Source: Sambucus nigra (Eukaryota; Streptophyta; Magnoliopsida; Dipsacales; Adoxaceae). Taken from it: DNA of 64,000 nt. The notes under the pieces were generated by a model. The model saw only the letters and a program-made list of their open reading frames with translations, ran no database searches and was not told the origin of the DNA. The DNA lies in the NCBI GenBank assembly GCA_949130495.1, contig OX422213.1:207035160-207099159 (forward strand), in the 5' to 3' direction. Position numbers and translations under genes: made by a program. Positions 1 to 12,465 of this stretch are shown piece by piece; position 1 is the stretch's first letter; the number at the start of each line of letters is the position of its first letter.

Positions 1-3000
1 CACTGACACAGTTGCACCATTCATAAAGTAAGTTATGATTTAACCTTAAATAATTTCATATAAATTTCATTATCGAACACCTTTTTATTACTTGACATGC
101 GTATGTTATTTTCAGAAAGCACATTTATAAACTTACAAAGCAATATCCTAACATTTCACAATAACATTTTGTGTAACACCTTCACAATGAACATTTCCCC
201 ACGTTTTTTAAGGATCATGTAAGTAGGTTTAATCATTTTTAGTATTCTAATTATATTTTTAGATTGTAGTTTTCTTATTTACTGAAATATTAGGTGGATG
301 GATTGTCAAAAGATGTCGAATTATCCATCGGAATGTTGAGTTTGGCATTGGGTCGTATGAAGGATGCAGTGAGCTTCAAGTCTTATATTAGTCGAGGGTT
401 TTGATATCGAACAAAGGAAGTTGATATTCATCGAAAAACTCAGAATGGTGGAGATTTTTTAAAATCAGAACAAATGAGTTATGCTAAACTAATATACTCT
501 AACCGTCTTTGTAGGGATGTTATTTTTTATGGGCAACTGACTGACATCATTGAAATTCAGTATTTTAATGGAAAATTTTTATAATATTCAAATGTAGTTA
601 GATTAGAAAATCAACTGGGGAAATGAGTAGATGAATTCAACTTTATATTAGTAAATTTGAACCACTTGTTATACAAAGATAAAACGATTGAGCGATGAGC
701 CTTTTATCTGAGCATCCCAAGCTAAGTGTACTTGCAATACCCTTTGGAACCACACTAGCATGTAGTTGTTCAAACTAAGCCTAGTGCAATATCCCTAATT
801 TTTAATAAAAAGTGACTATGTGCTAATTATGTGTTGTGCATGAATTATGCATAAATATTTTTACGTGATCAAAAGTAGATACCTGGACTTTTATGAGTAA
901 TATGAGGGTTAAATATATTCTTTAACTAAATGCATGATAGTTGCATGGATTGCATGGTGCTTGAATTGAACTTTCTTGGAAATGAATTAATAACGCTGGA
1001 AGAATGAGGTACTTGTAATAAAAGTTTGGTGAAAATAAATCCTTATTGGATAATTCAAACCATAAGATTTCTTGTGTTGAATGGGAACGAATTATCAACA
1101 CAAAAGTTAAACTATAATTGGAGAAATATTTTTAAGAAAGGGTTTTGGGGTAAAAGTGGAAATGGGTAGAAACTTCAGGGTTAAAAGGTAGATTTCAGTC
1201 GAACAAAAGGGGACAGACCGCGGTCGCGGTTACAGAAGGCCGCGATCGTGGAAGTAGACCCCCCATCGTGGAAAGTAATAGTTGTGACCTCGGTTGTTGG
1301 CGGGAGGTATCAAATAAGGAGTAGTGCGTTAGGGATTCGTTATTGGCTAGTTATGAGGTATTGTCACCATCCTATTGGTTAAAATAGATTCTTATCCACT
1401 TAGACTTATATCCCCTTACCCTTTAAAATTCTCCATTCGACCACATTAATTCAAATATTCCACTTTCTTATTTTTAGTCCCCAAAAGAGATAAAACCATC
1501 AGCAAAAGAAAAACCTCCCTATCCCACATAAACCACCATTTAACCTTAGGGTTTTTAGAATAAAAATCATCCTCTTTCATTAAAACAACCCAAGTTTTTT
1601 TATACAAGACACTAGGGTTATTGTTGGATTATTTTGAGAAGTGAAACTAAAGTATTTTTAATTGATTTTGAGGTTTATTTTTAATGGAGTTTGAAGGGGA
1701 ATTTTGAAGGAATCTTTCATGGAGATTTTTTGTGGGAGCTTAGAAACCCTTTAAGGTCAACTTTGGAGTTGGGGGTTGCCCTCTTCTTTAACTTCTTCAT
1801 CATGATTTGGGACTCATAAGGTGGGGGGACTACACTTTGTTTATATTTGAAATTTAGTGTATTAATGTGAAGGTACATTAAGGTATAAATAGTATTCAAA
1901 CATGATATCTAAGGTACTAATATTGACATTCCATGAAGATAATATGAAAATATGGAGTAAAAGTATATTGTGTGAATTATTGGAAATTTCATAATATAAG
2001 AAATGATATTTTGTAAATGAAGCATGTAAAAAGTTACTATTTAATGATAAAAATATGTTATTTCATGAGATGAAATATTATGCTAAAGGAGTTATCATTT
2101 TATGTGAAAATGTTGAAATATGTTATTTTCTAATATGTTGGATTAAAAATGAGTATATAAAAGTGTAGACTTTTACGAAAATGTTGGTAAATATGCACAA
2201 AGTTTGATTTGACAAAAAAAATAATATGTAACAAATGGATATAAATGTTGCTTAAGATTTAAAGGGTTAGTTCAAACCTAACAAAGATTTAAAATGAAAA
2301 TATTATGGGCTCAAGTGATAATTTGACATAAAGTTCGTAACATTACAAAGTAATGCATGATTTAGTCTAATTTATGGAACGAACCCTAAAGGTTATGGAA
2401 AATTAACATTTTTACTCCAAAGATGCGATGTTTTTATATAAAACTTTTGGTTTTATGTGTCACATAGTGAACTTAAAATGATAAAGAACCTTAAACTTGA
2501 ACATGGAAGAATTACCCTATTTTGATAAAATCTAAAAAGTAGGCTAAACTTTGGAAGTAAATGAAATGTAAGGGCTTTTATCGAAAAAGTTTCTTCAAAT
2601 GTAACTAATGTGATTAAAAGAAGTAAAAATGTGGTAATTACCTTGGGTTTAATGGACTTCGGGTAGGGAATTCATATTAGAGTTAAAAAGTAACTAAATG
2701 ATGTACTTATGTAAGTAATAAGAATGGCGGAAAGCCGGGTATTTTGGTAAAATTGGCAATTGGACCGCAAGAAAATGAACAACAAAAGATTTTTCACAAA
2801 GGAGTAACTGGAAAATTTAAAGAGGGCTCGGAGCCCTAAGGTTCGACTTCGGCGTAGATGCTTAAGGAAATAGTAGGTGGATGCTTAGGGGAACTAGTAA
2901 GTGGATTCTTAAGGGAACAAATGACAACTTCGTGGTGACAAAATCACCATAGCGGGTATAAACCCATGTTTAATATGGTATCGTGATGGTAAAGTTATGT

Positions 3001-4131
3001 GCTAAAAGGAACGAGTTAAAGAACTATAATTGGGCGTTTGAATGACTTATAGAGATCATAAAACCAGGTTGGCATGTAAGCTTGAATATTTATTTTTCAC
3101 ACATCGGGTGCGTGTGTTGACTATTTTTCAAAAAATGCGAGAAATATGGTAATTTAAGTGTAAAATTTATGATTTTCAATGGAAACCCAAATGAACTCAA
3201 AAAGGGTAACAAAGGAATGTGACTTTCCTTAAATTAATAGCGTGGGTTAATAAGTTATTGAAATATTTTTGTAATAAAACGGTAAAGAAAAGAATATAAA
3301 GGCTAATGTATTTTAACCAAAGTTGAGGGAAATGTTTTTGAATAGAATATGGCTCATGCATATGTTGTTTAGCTATTGTATGCACATTCAAGTTGTTGTT
3401 ATAAAATTTCACTCATTCTTTCTGTCGTTTGTTTCTATATTTCATTAATTTTAGGAACCCCACTAGTCATTGGCTCACCCTGTTCCCTTGTTATGACAGG
3501 TTAAGCAATACTTCGTCTTTCAATAGCATTTTGCAGGTGAGTAATTATGCTAGTTGCTTTGATTTATTGAACCCTATGGTATTGCCTAATGGGTTTCACA
3601 CTTGTTATCACATGTTTATATGCACTGAAAACATAATTACACATTTATTCAGTAAATATAATCAATTCAAATTGATTACGATCATTATCTAGGTTGTTTC
3701 ACATCCGTTCAGACTTAACACAATTGGACCAGACCAGGTTGACTCACGGTTGACCCACAAATCTGGGTTAGGGCGTTATACCTAGAGACAGGTGTGATAG
3801 GTATTTAACCATGGAATAACAATCAAAATCCCATCGAGTTGAGCCATTTAGTATACAATAGTTGGAACATTATAAAAATGTATTTTGGGTGAGACAAGGT
3901 CAGTAATTGATATATCTATGCCTGATGGTGATGATTATCAGGTTGATATGAAATAAGGATGAGCGTGGATAATTTGTAAATTAGCATGCATATGTAAGCA
4001 TTATAACAATGTTTCTCTTATTTTTATCATATGATTTGTTATGTTTTATTATTGTTTACCATAATTATTTAATTATAATTTAATATTACATAACTAATTA
4101 AATATATTGTGTTTTTATACCAAATTCATTA
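1..4131. other. AT-rich intergenic DNA, no gene recognised
   Basis: I see no supported coding region here. The sequence is AT-rich with stops in all frames. A TGTAACACC at 172 and a GGGCGTTATA ending at 3780 resemble the termini of a long Tekay-type LTR, and the stretch around 3430-3540 resembles LTR leader sequence, but the flanking 5-mers do not match and no primer-binding site follows, so I leave it as decayed repeat DNA. Confidence 0.3.
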
Positions 4132-5160
4132 TGGTTAGATCCTCATCTACTAGCAGAGCGGCACATGCACCACCCCCATCTCAAATTCAGGTATATAAAT
4201 TTTTATTTATCGAGAAGTTCTAGTATTGAACTAAATATAATATACTCATTTTGGGAGGTGTGATGGATGGTGGGGTAAGGTGGGGTATTGAAAGTTTATT
4301 GCGTTCGTTATCATTTCAATTTATTAGTAACATCATTTTTTATCTTCTTGTGTTAATAATGTCCTTTCAACTGGTAGTATCAATAGTACACCCTCTTGTG
4401 TAGTGGGAAATGAGTCACATTCCATCTTACATTAGGGTATATCCAAAAATATATGTAGGTTTTTGTACAAATTTATATATGTTTACTCATTTGTTTTGAA
4501 CAGGTGGCACTAGTGGTACATCCACTCTTAAGAGGAAAGTTATAGGAATTGTCAAACTATGGGATGAATGGGGTAACAATGAGAAAAAGATAATTGGATG
4601 GGATGAAGATTTCCATCCAATTGGAGCATATGCAAACAAGTTGGTGAGTATACTCGGGTATTATGCAAACTAAAGGGATTTGTTTTCGTTGCTTTTTCCT
4701 TCTTGGAATAATGTGGATCAACAAACGCTGGACTTTCTTTGGGAATAAAGTAATTTAAATTAATCTTATGTTAGTAAAATTGACTATTTATAATTATTAA
4801 TATTTTTAATGAGTGAATTTTCATTTGTTCTTAGATTAACAAAAATGCCCCATATGGTTACCAAAACCTTTGTTGGCGTAAGGTTGGAATTCAATTGAGA
4901 TCCTTTAAGTATAAGACTAAGAGGAAGTAATAGGCGGAATTGAACACGGATGTGGAGTGTTTAGAAAGTACACCCCCAAAGTCAACTCGAATTAATGGAA
5001 AGTCTTACTAAAATATTGGGCGTCAAGAAGAAGTAAAGGCATGAAAAGTTCTCAAAACTAATATTAGACATGATTTTTCGTTGATATTTTACTATGATTA
5101 AGATAAACCTTATGAGAATCTTGATACATTAAATCAGTGGAAGGGATTTAGTATGGTGGT
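4132..5160 (+). pseudogene. En/Spm-type transposase (Transposase_24-like) remnant
   Basis: A short Met-initiated stretch (MVRSSSTSRAAHAPPPSQIQ) ends at a GT that could be a donor site. A second block from about 4504 reads GGTSGTSTLKRKVIGIVKLW and then a segment ending FHPIGAYANKLVSILG, which fits the N-terminal part of plant Ptta/En/Spm-family proteins (Pfam Transposase_24). Near 5000 a third block reads WKVLLKYWASRRSKGMKSSQN, like the W..L..YW.S segment followed by an N-rich stretch in the same family. The blocks lie in different frames, separated by AT-rich intron-like DNA, with several stops. I infer a dead copy of a DNA-transposon gene. The family call rests on pattern memory. Confidence 0.5.
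5018..5160 (+). repeat. Diverged direct repeat, copy 1 (copy 2 at 5585-5725)
   Basis: The end of the transposase remnant (TCAAGAAGAAG then an AAGTTCTC stretch and a TTGATACATT stretch) recurs with point differences at 5585-5725. The two copies flank the G-rich tract at 5391-5605, so the transposase tail was duplicated with the G-rich block between the copies. Confidence 0.6.
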
Positions 5161-5390
5161 TGTTGATTATTGATGTTCTGTTGATGATTAAACAGGTTGG
5201 ATTTCATGTAAAAACAAAGGAAAATCTGCCAAAATTTTCTAAAAGTAATAAAGTATGTTAAAAATGACTAACTGAAAGAAAATTTACATAAATTGAAAAC
5301 GTTCATGGTGTGTAACACTTATATCTCCCAATGGCACTACGGATTGAGGCCTATGGTATTCATTTTATTTCTCATTTTTTGGTAACTAGC

Positions 5391-5605
5391 GGGGTTAGTT
5401 TGGGTTTGGGTGGGGGCCTATTTTGGATTGGTGGTGGTGGAGTTCTCGGGGGGGGAGGGGGGTGTTAGGTTTAAGGGGTGTTTTGGGTTGGTGATGGAAG
5501 GCCCTATTTTTGGGTGGGGTTTGGGGTTGTTTTGGGTTGGGGTGTTAGATTTGAGAGGGGATATCGGGAGGAGAGGGGGAATTTTGGGGTCAAGAAGAAG
5601 CAAAA
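5391..5605 (+). repeat. G-rich tract with G-quadruplex potential
   Basis: About 200 bases with many runs of three or more G on the plus strand inside otherwise AT-rich DNA. Bases 5391-5416 alone fit four G-runs separated by loops of 7, 3 and 1. The open frames on both strands here come from the low-complexity composition and are not called as genes. Confidence 0.65.
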
Positions 5606-5761
5606 GTGTGACAAGTTCTCTAAATTAATATTGGACATGAATCCTAAGGATATTTGACTATTATTAAAATAAAACTTATGACATGTTGATACATTGAATT
5701 GGTGTAAGGGACTTAAAATTATGTGTAAAACATAAAGTATATCAAGAAAAGGATTTTGCAC

Positions 5762-7776
5762 GATAACAACACAATTGATATGTGATCATACTTCACTATC
5801 TTCTCTCTAATTCCCTTGAGATAAACAGAAGCATTCAACACATGATGAGATATAACAGAAGGATCATATCATCCATACAACTAAGACCTTAAGATCACAA
5901 TTCACGCGAATGAATATTCAAGACATGAAACATAAATTCATGTTACTAAAAGTCACCAAAGAAAAGAAAGCATGCAAAGCCAACACATACCATATCAAGC
6001 CATACATGTTCAAGTAAGTCAATACCAATAAAATCAAGTCATATGATCCAAGCCATCCACGACATGAGTTCATAATCCAAGCCAAAAAAAAAATAGATGA
6101 TAAAATCAAGAAACCTTACCAATCCATGAAAAGAACAAGCAAATCATTCAATGTTCCGGAAAAGCTAGACGATAAAACAATGTTTGTGAGAATAATGTCA
6201 ACCTAGGAACAAAGACCATGATCCAACCAAAGAAAGCTCAAGTTCCATTTCAAGAAGCATTACTCAAAGACAAAAGATCAAGATAAGAGACAAAATGTAA
6301 TCCCAATATTCAAAGGTTTAGAAGTAATTGTAAAAAAGTAAACATCTCACAAAATCACGTATAAACCCCAAACAACTTCCATAAACCTTCCCAAACCCTT
6401 ACTAGATCAAAACACATAAAAACCATAATGACCTAATGATATAATCGACTCCAAGATGGCATAATTAGGGAGTCGAATCCAAAATGGCATATATATGGAG
6501 TCTACTCCAACACAGGATATTTTAGGCCAATAAATTTTGAATTTTTAAATTGAGACAAAACTCAAAAGGACAAGTTTTCAAAAGATGCCCTTCATATAAA
6601 GTCAACATTATATTTATGAAAATGAATCCACGAGTAGTTTATACAAAGTTTCAACAACATTATTTTGATTTTCAAAATACCCATGTTTCCTCATATTACC
6701 AAACTTGCCTCCAACGACTAGTTTTTGAAATGCCTGTGAAATTGCTTCTCTTCCGAATCACACAAGTTATTACTACAATATCCTAAGATTGAAATTTCCA
6801 TTAGCAAGCTTGTGTCATTCCATTCCTTGATTATCTAGAGAGATAAATTAAGAAAACACATTTGAGAGTTTTAGTCCCAAAAACTCTATTAAAGCCAAAC
6901 CTTCAAGAAACCCAACTTGAACCAAAAGTTTACAAATCAATACACTCTTTACCAAAGTTACAAACCCAAAACTTACTTGTGATAAAGAAATTAAAACCAA
7001 TACCTATTTGAGTTTCTAAAGAGAGAAACCAAGAAAAAAATCATTTATATGTTTATCCCCAAAAACTCCATTAAAGAAAAAGCTTCAAGAAAATCCAATT
7101 GATCAAAAGTTCCAATCAAAATCTCTTTTAGCCAAGTTCCCAATCCTTTACCCACTTGTGCTAAAGATTCAAAAGCTTTACCCTCAAAAATTGTACTTGA
7201 GATTGTTTGAAATCTTAATTTCTAGTGAGATAAAGTAAAAAATCAATTCACTATTGTTTCTTATTCAATCAATCTTCGTTTAACACTTTGGTTACGATAA
7301 TTTATAGTGTCACTATGGTTTAAATCCATTTTATCTTCACAATTGTTGTTGTCGTTATTGTCGGGAGACAATGTGATATTAGACTTTGGGCTTTTTCATA
7401 GGTGTCTCTTAAACAAGGACAGGTTTAACGTCATGTTGGTTGCAATTCACAAGGTGTGATAAATCCTTGTGGGGTCTGTTGATTCTACCTAGTGAACCAG
7501 AAATAATGAAGTTTCTCGAGTATGAGCATGGATGTGGACAAGGTCGAACCACAATAAAATCTCAGTTTGTAATATCTCTCTTTAATATTACTACTAAATC
7601 TCAAGTCTTATTACTTATTCATTGATTAATTATTTCATTACTTATTGAACCATCATATACAATTGATCTTTAAGAGAGAGGCTTGAAAAGTTTTAAATAG
7701 CCATCTAATTCACAATACCCAATTCACCATCCCCCCCCCCCCCCCCCCATCTCTTGGGTATATACATAAGAGAACA
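5762..7776 (+). mobile_element. Candidate LTR of a Copia-like retrotransposon (left end undefined)
   Basis: The right end is supported: GAGAACA ends at 7776 and two bases later comes a perfect initiator-Met tRNA primer-binding motif. Upstream at 7534-7553 lies the plant-LTR R-U5-like motif GTGGACAAGGTCGAACCACA, also found in the better defined LTRs of this window. A run of 18 C occupies 7731-7748. I could not find the left terminus or a second LTR copy, so the start given is only the edge of the stretch inspected. Confidence 0.35.
7731..7748 (+). repeat. Poly-C run, 18 bases
   Basis: Uninterrupted C run just inside the end of the candidate LTR. The length may be a sequencing estimate. Confidence 0.95.
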
Positions 7777-7778
7777 AT

Positions 7779-7790
7779 TGGTATCAGAGC
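7779..7790 (+). other. Primer-binding site, initiator-Met tRNA type
   Basis: TGGTATCAGAGC is the complement of the 3' end of plant initiator-Met tRNA, the usual primer for Copia and some gypsy elements. It lies two bases after an LTR-like ...ACA end. Confidence 0.75.
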
Positions 7791-7849
7791 CTAGCTCATA
7801 AATATAATTATTTTGAAAAGTATATTTTGAATATAAAGATCAAATACAA

Positions 7850-8510
7850 ATGTCAAGCATTTCACAATAGTTTTTCGGGAAGCAACGATATACCCATTTT
7901 GAAAAAGAAGATTTCAAAAAATGGAAAACAAAAACCCCTTGGATTATTTAATCCATTGATTACTATGTTCGGAAAATATTAAATGACAAGAAGTCCCCAC
8001 AACTAGATAGACTAATCCCTGAAAATAAACTTGAATTGAAGCTATGATAATTCTATGATCTTTTCTAGAAAATGTTGATACAGGTAAGGTAGCACGTTGC
8101 ACACAAGGTAGTGATATTTGGGATACTCTTACAAAATAGTAATTGGATTAAGTTTCACTAAAAGAAGTGATGTTGAGTCCATCAAATGAACAATAAATAC
8201 AAACGGAAGAAGTGAAAGAAATACTCTTCTCAAAGTCAAATGAAGAAAAATCTCTACTAGAGGATCGCTCAATCTCCACATCAAGGCAAGAATCTAAAAA
8301 TTATCGCTCACCACAACGGAGTTAAAGAAACAATGAAATCGAATGATTGTCATCTACCTTAAAAGAAGAAAGTAAACCATTCAAAAACCAAAGGTTTAGC
8401 TTTTACTCATCTGAATCCTTACATTCTGACTCATATACTAAGGAAGACAAAATAAAGGAAGTAGATAACCTAAAGGATTTTATCAAAGAACCATGGATGC
8501 ATATATGATT
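7850..8510 (+). pseudogene. Copia-like gag (UBN2-type) remnant
   Basis: Downstream of the Met primer site, shifted frames give NKLELK, then KVARCTQGSDIWDTL, which fit the N..A...L......F..V..C..A.EIWD.L pattern of the UBN2/Copia gag domain. Stops and frameshifts occur every few codons. Further on a Ser-rich, acidic stretch ends in EVDNLKDFIKEPWMH. No protease or integrase follows before the RE-C LTR. This is a truncated remnant; the family call is moderate. Confidence 0.45.
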
Positions 8511-8794
8511 TTAGTCGACATATATTTGAAAATGCAAGTTTTTACACCACATTAGCACAGATCAACGAGGTGTTGCCAAGTAGGGTTACAACCTAGTAAG
8601 AATAATCGAACTATAATACACCACCTCAAAGTAATTGACAGCCCGCATGCATGAAACATGTCATGACTTTGGATATGGGATAGAAAATAAAGGAAACAAT
8701 TTATAGAGTGTTGTTAGTGCACCTAGTCGGGAAACAATTTGGATGGGTAACAACCCAGCATATACAAAGCAGTGAGTTGCATGGCAAGAAACTC

Positions 8795-9250
8795 TATAAA
8801 TAACCAACTAGAGAATAAAGGAAAAAATGGCTCTCTCACCGAAAAACTACATTTACTAGTGTTATCCTTTCTTTTCTTTTATTTTTTGTTTATTTACATC
8901 TTTTCTTTCATTTGAAGAAAATTTTAGTAACTTTATTTATGGTTTATTAATTGTTCCTTGCATTTACATTGGTTTGTTTTATTGTCTAGCTTTACATTTC
9001 ATACTGTAGTTGTTTACTTTATCGTATTTATCTCTCTTTAATTCCAAAGCTTTACTTTTATTTCAGTTTATGAAATTTATAGTTTATTCTTTTATTCTAG
9101 TTAATCGTAGCAATTTAGCACTCACATCAAACACAATCGCCTGAGTATCACAAGGCTAAGATATATTGGTAGGTAAGACCATAACCATGCCTGGTTCGTT
9201 CACAATTAACTAAAAGATCCATTAACCAAGCCAAGTGAAAACCACAAACA
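8795..9250 (+). mobile_element. RE-C 5' LTR, 3' part (left end undefined)
   Basis: A TATA box (TATAAATA, 8795-8802) is followed by a T-rich leader and an LTR-like end CAAACA at 9250, then a gypsy-type primer site and a decayed gag. This reads as the R-U5 end of the LTR of the old Tat element RE-C that hosts most other insertions. The left terminus lies upstream but could not be fixed, because the matching 3' LTR is beyond the window. Confidence 0.45.
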
Positions 9251-9256
9251 TATTTT

Positions 9257-9274
9257 TGGCACACACAATGGAAC
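9257..9274 (+). other. Probable primer-binding site of RE-C
   Basis: TGGCACACACAATGGAAC occupies the same position after the LTR end as the TGGC(A/G)TCGT..TGGGAA sites of the two other Tat elements here. It is a poor match to any tRNA I can recall, as expected for an old copy. Confidence 0.4.
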
Positions 9275-9298
9275 ATAAGTACTAAATTATTGTCTATC

Positions 9299-10178
9299 AT
9301 GGCTAGGACAAGAAAAGGCGACAATGTAACAAAAAATATTGGTGAAGTTAACTCGAGTAGCCAACATATTTCCACTGCATAGCATATAATAGTTGAAACT
9401 TCTCATGCGTTGGGAAAACTGTTCACAATTAAGAATTAAATGTGACAGGGGCTCTAAGATCCAAAAATATTCACACAACACATATTGTTGGTGTATCCAC
9501 AAATGCCTAAGATCAATTATTAAAAAACTAAACCCGATTCTTAACCATCTTGGGAACATAATGAAAAATATTATCATTATGATCACCACCGTAACTAAGT
9601 AGTTTGTCCAAGACTACTAGTGCAATGTCTAATGGCCAATCAATCGAATCCTTATAATCATGTCTATTGCAGCCCTAACACTGGTTAAATCAACTTTGTA
9701 TATAACCTAAGGATAAGAAGTTAATCTAATAACATTGGTCTAGGTATAAACAACTCATTGGAGGGTGTAAGAATAACTAACACTTACCAACAATTGGGTT
9801 ATAATAACCCAGTAGGGAGAACACCTCTCCCATAGGTAGGAAGAATTAGGATATACCAAAATGAAACCAATTTAGGCTTCCCAGGTACTTCGAACTATGG
9901 GAACATAAATAATCGTGTGATTAAATAAGAACTCAAGATGTTGGGGAACAACAGGAGGTTTTACAACCAAATTCCTCAAGTATCTCAACATATGCCTTAT
10001 CAAACAAAACAAAATGTGCCCCCATAAATTCCACCACCATTGGTGCAGCCAGATCTCATAATGAACCAAACAGTTGCTCTATAAACTAGATAGTTGCCTG
10101 AAAGGGTTAGGATAAATGAGATTGCAGATCTCATACACGAAATATGTGGAATAATTTCTCAGTGGGTGCATACCCAAT
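9299..10178 (+). pseudogene. RE-C gag, N-terminal piece
   Basis: Starts at an ATG (MARTRKGDNV...) and continues with many stops to a Pro/Gln-rich segment near 9960-10080 and to FSVGAYP at the insertion point of element Tat1. The reading resumes after Tat1 at 17689 with IYRKSYLEWIDRIELPKG, a classic plant gypsy gag segment, so the two sides belong to one frame. Gag of this family forms the virus-like particle. This piece is non-functional because of its stops. Confidence 0.6.
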
Positions 10179-10798
10179 TGATACGACAAATATAGTACCC
10201 CTGTCGCGGAAGTTATGAAAGGCATGCACCGAATCCTTATTCATGCGGCCTTACTTATACAGGCCGCAACCTTACATAATACAGGGTGCGTCCCAGTGTG
10301 TCTACTTAGCTGGCCGCATCCCTCACCTTCACAACAACTCTATATTGTATACCACGTGCTTAAGGCATGTGGCACAGCATATACACCTCCTATAAATAGA
10401 GGTCTACACCTCGAGATAAGGGACTGGGGGGGTTTTGGTTCCGACTCCAATTTTGGTTCTGACTTCTACACTAGGATAAGCCCAATCAAACTCTCTACAT
10501 ACCCACAATACAGCTTGGGGGCTATTGATCTACATCAAAATCATCACTCCGGCTCACCGAGAACCGTTACAAACGTGTATTCTCCTCTCTCATCTATCGT
10601 GTATGCCTATTATGGCATTATAAACTTGTATTACAACGCATATATAATGACAGTTGGGCAATATAATGGACGTGGGCTCATTTCAATAGCCGAACCACTC
10701 TATATTTTGTGTTATTTTCTTTATTGCTTACTTTACATTTATTTTACACTTGATACACTGATATGAGAACGACGTGTGTCCGATTTCTCATATCAACA
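10179..10798 (+). repeat. Tat1 5' LTR
   Basis: Begins TGATACGAC and ends TATCAACA, and is repeated at 17084-17683. The long open frame inside it (10215-10766) is only LTR sequence, not a gene. The R-U5-like motif TGGACGTGGGC...GCCGAACCACT lies at about 10667-10699. Confidence 0.88.
10391..10398 (+). promoter_or_regulatory. TATA box of Tat1 5' LTR
   Basis: CTCCTATAAATAGAGG is a canonical plant TATA context in mid-LTR. The 3' LTR copy has CTCTAAATAGAGG at the same place, losing the TATA core. Confidence 0.7.
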
Positions 10799-10801
10799 TT
10801 T

Positions 10802-10819
10802 TGGCATCGTTTATGGGAA
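10802..10819 (+). other. Tat1 primer-binding site
   Basis: TGGCATCGTTTATGGGAA directly follows the LTR and matches the Tat-type site seen in Tat2 (TGGCGTCGTATGTGGGAA) at most positions. Confidence 0.65.
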
Positions 10820-11595
10820 TAGAGGTATTTCAATCTTGTTTCTTTATACTTCGAGTTCTTAACACCTTATTTCATTCATGGGGATCCTTTAGGTCATTAT
10901 CTCATGCGTGAATTTAGGTTATTAAGGTCGTATTTTGTATATACATCCTTAAATGGGTATCGCATATGTTCGGATCCGTCCATAGGTCTCCTTTTTTATG
11001 ACCTTAAATGTATTTTACATTCCCCGATGATTTTACCTCACCTAGATAGAGCTGAAAAATGTAAAAGGCAAAAGCCTCGCAAAGGTGGGTAACTAGGAAT
11101 GAGTTATATTTGCTCGTTCGCTACTTTTTCAGCCTATGATCTAGGATTTTCTACCATGTTTGTGCCATTTTTTGGGGCACTTAAGGATTGATCTTCCCCT
11201 AGTTGATCCCTGGTAAGCTTGTTTTTCGTGATTGCTAGATGGTTTGAACCCAGCTTTGAGGCTCAATGAAATCACATCACGCAATAGAAAGCAAGATGCG
11301 GCCTGGAAAGAAATGTCCTTAGTGCCGCAGCCCTTATGAAGAATGTTGCATAGCATTTCATCACCTGAGAGGACATGGTAAAATTGTCCATGGATTCAAT
11401 TCTGGTACTCCTTTCGAGAGGCCATGGTAATGACTTCACATGTTCAGCATGTCGTGTCCATAGTACTATAACTTGGCAAATTGCCTGGCTACCCCCTTGT
11501 TACTATAGCTGACTGATTTCTTTATATTTCTTGCACTACTCACTCCTGCTAGTTTTTTCTCATAATATATATATTTTAAAGACTAACAGACATAA

Positions 11596-12059
11596 ATGGA
11601 AGGAGAATCCACTCAAAATGCGGAGATGAAAAATGAGATTGCCCAGTTGTACAACCACATCAATCATCTGTATAACATCCATACTTCGCTCCAGCCTCAA
11701 GTCAATTTTCTGAGGTCACGGCACCCATGGTTGCTGTTACAACCATTATTATCGCAGCCACAGAAGCCACAGCCCCAGAGGCAGCAAACAAGAACCAAAA
11801 GAGGAAGGTAGAGAAAGGCTTTGAGACCTACACCTCGTTGGTCTATCAGATTGAGGATATATTTGAATTAATAAAAGTGGAAAAGCTGTTGAAGTGGCTA
11901 GAGAAGCTAAAAACTCCACCTCACAAAATGGACAAAGCCAAATGGTGCAAATTTCACCAAGACTATGGCCACCATACCGAGCAGTGCCATGCCTTAAAAG
12001 ATGAGATTGAAAGACTTATGAGGCAGGGAATGCTGCAACGATTCCTAAAGGATGCATAA
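11596..12059 (+). pseudogene. Tat1 mini-gag (N-terminal coiled coil plus zinc knuckle)
   Basis: The first frame (MEGESTQNAEMKNEIAQL...) gives a helical N-terminus. A second frame, overlapping after a shift near 11727-11811, ends with KWCKFHQDYGHHTEQCHALK and then DEIERLMRQGMLQRF. That is the Tat-lineage C..H..GH.T..C..L...IE.L...G.L..F knuckle that binds RNA in the particle. The central capsid (Retrotrans_gag) domain present in Tat2 is missing, so the gag is internally shortened to about 150 residues. It is probably not able to form particles alone. Confidence 0.7.
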
Positions 12060-12465
12060 GGGATGCAGCCTAGTCTTACAGGCCGCATGCCTCATATCTG
12101 CCTTAGCTTCCACTATATTTTTTATTTTATCTTTGAGAAACTCAATTGAAATGTTTCCTTTCGACTTTGTATTTTCCTAACAAAGTCATGAATATATGAA
12201 ATTGTGCTAATCTTTCCATATCTCATTTCTTTTGTTTTCATTATCTGTTAACTCATAAAAGGCTCTTGTCTTAAACAAATTTAAAAATGAAGACAACAAA
12301 TTGTCTCGGGAGCAAATATATTAATTGGCTCACGATGTCCCTCATAATGCCTGAGCACGTGGTATTTATAATCGTAAAGGCTAGATCGAAAGTATTTGGG
12401 GATTCAAAGAGCTTATATTAGCCACGGGGGCTATGAATGCCCGTTCATAGCACCCAAGATGCAGG

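Noticed and set aside
172..3780. Possible 3.6-kb Tekay-like LTR (TGTAACACC...GGGCGTTATA)
   Set aside because: Flanking 5-mers TTTTG and CCTAG differ, no primer site or polypurine tract is adjacent, and no second copy exists in the window.
5410..5628. Gly-rich plus-strand and Pro-rich minus-strand frames
   Set aside because: Composition artefact of the G-rich tract.
10215..10766. 183-codon open frame on the plus strand
   Set aside because: It lies wholly within the Tat1 5' LTR, and the 3' LTR copy shows it broken into a shorter frame (17088-17393). No resemblance to a protein family.
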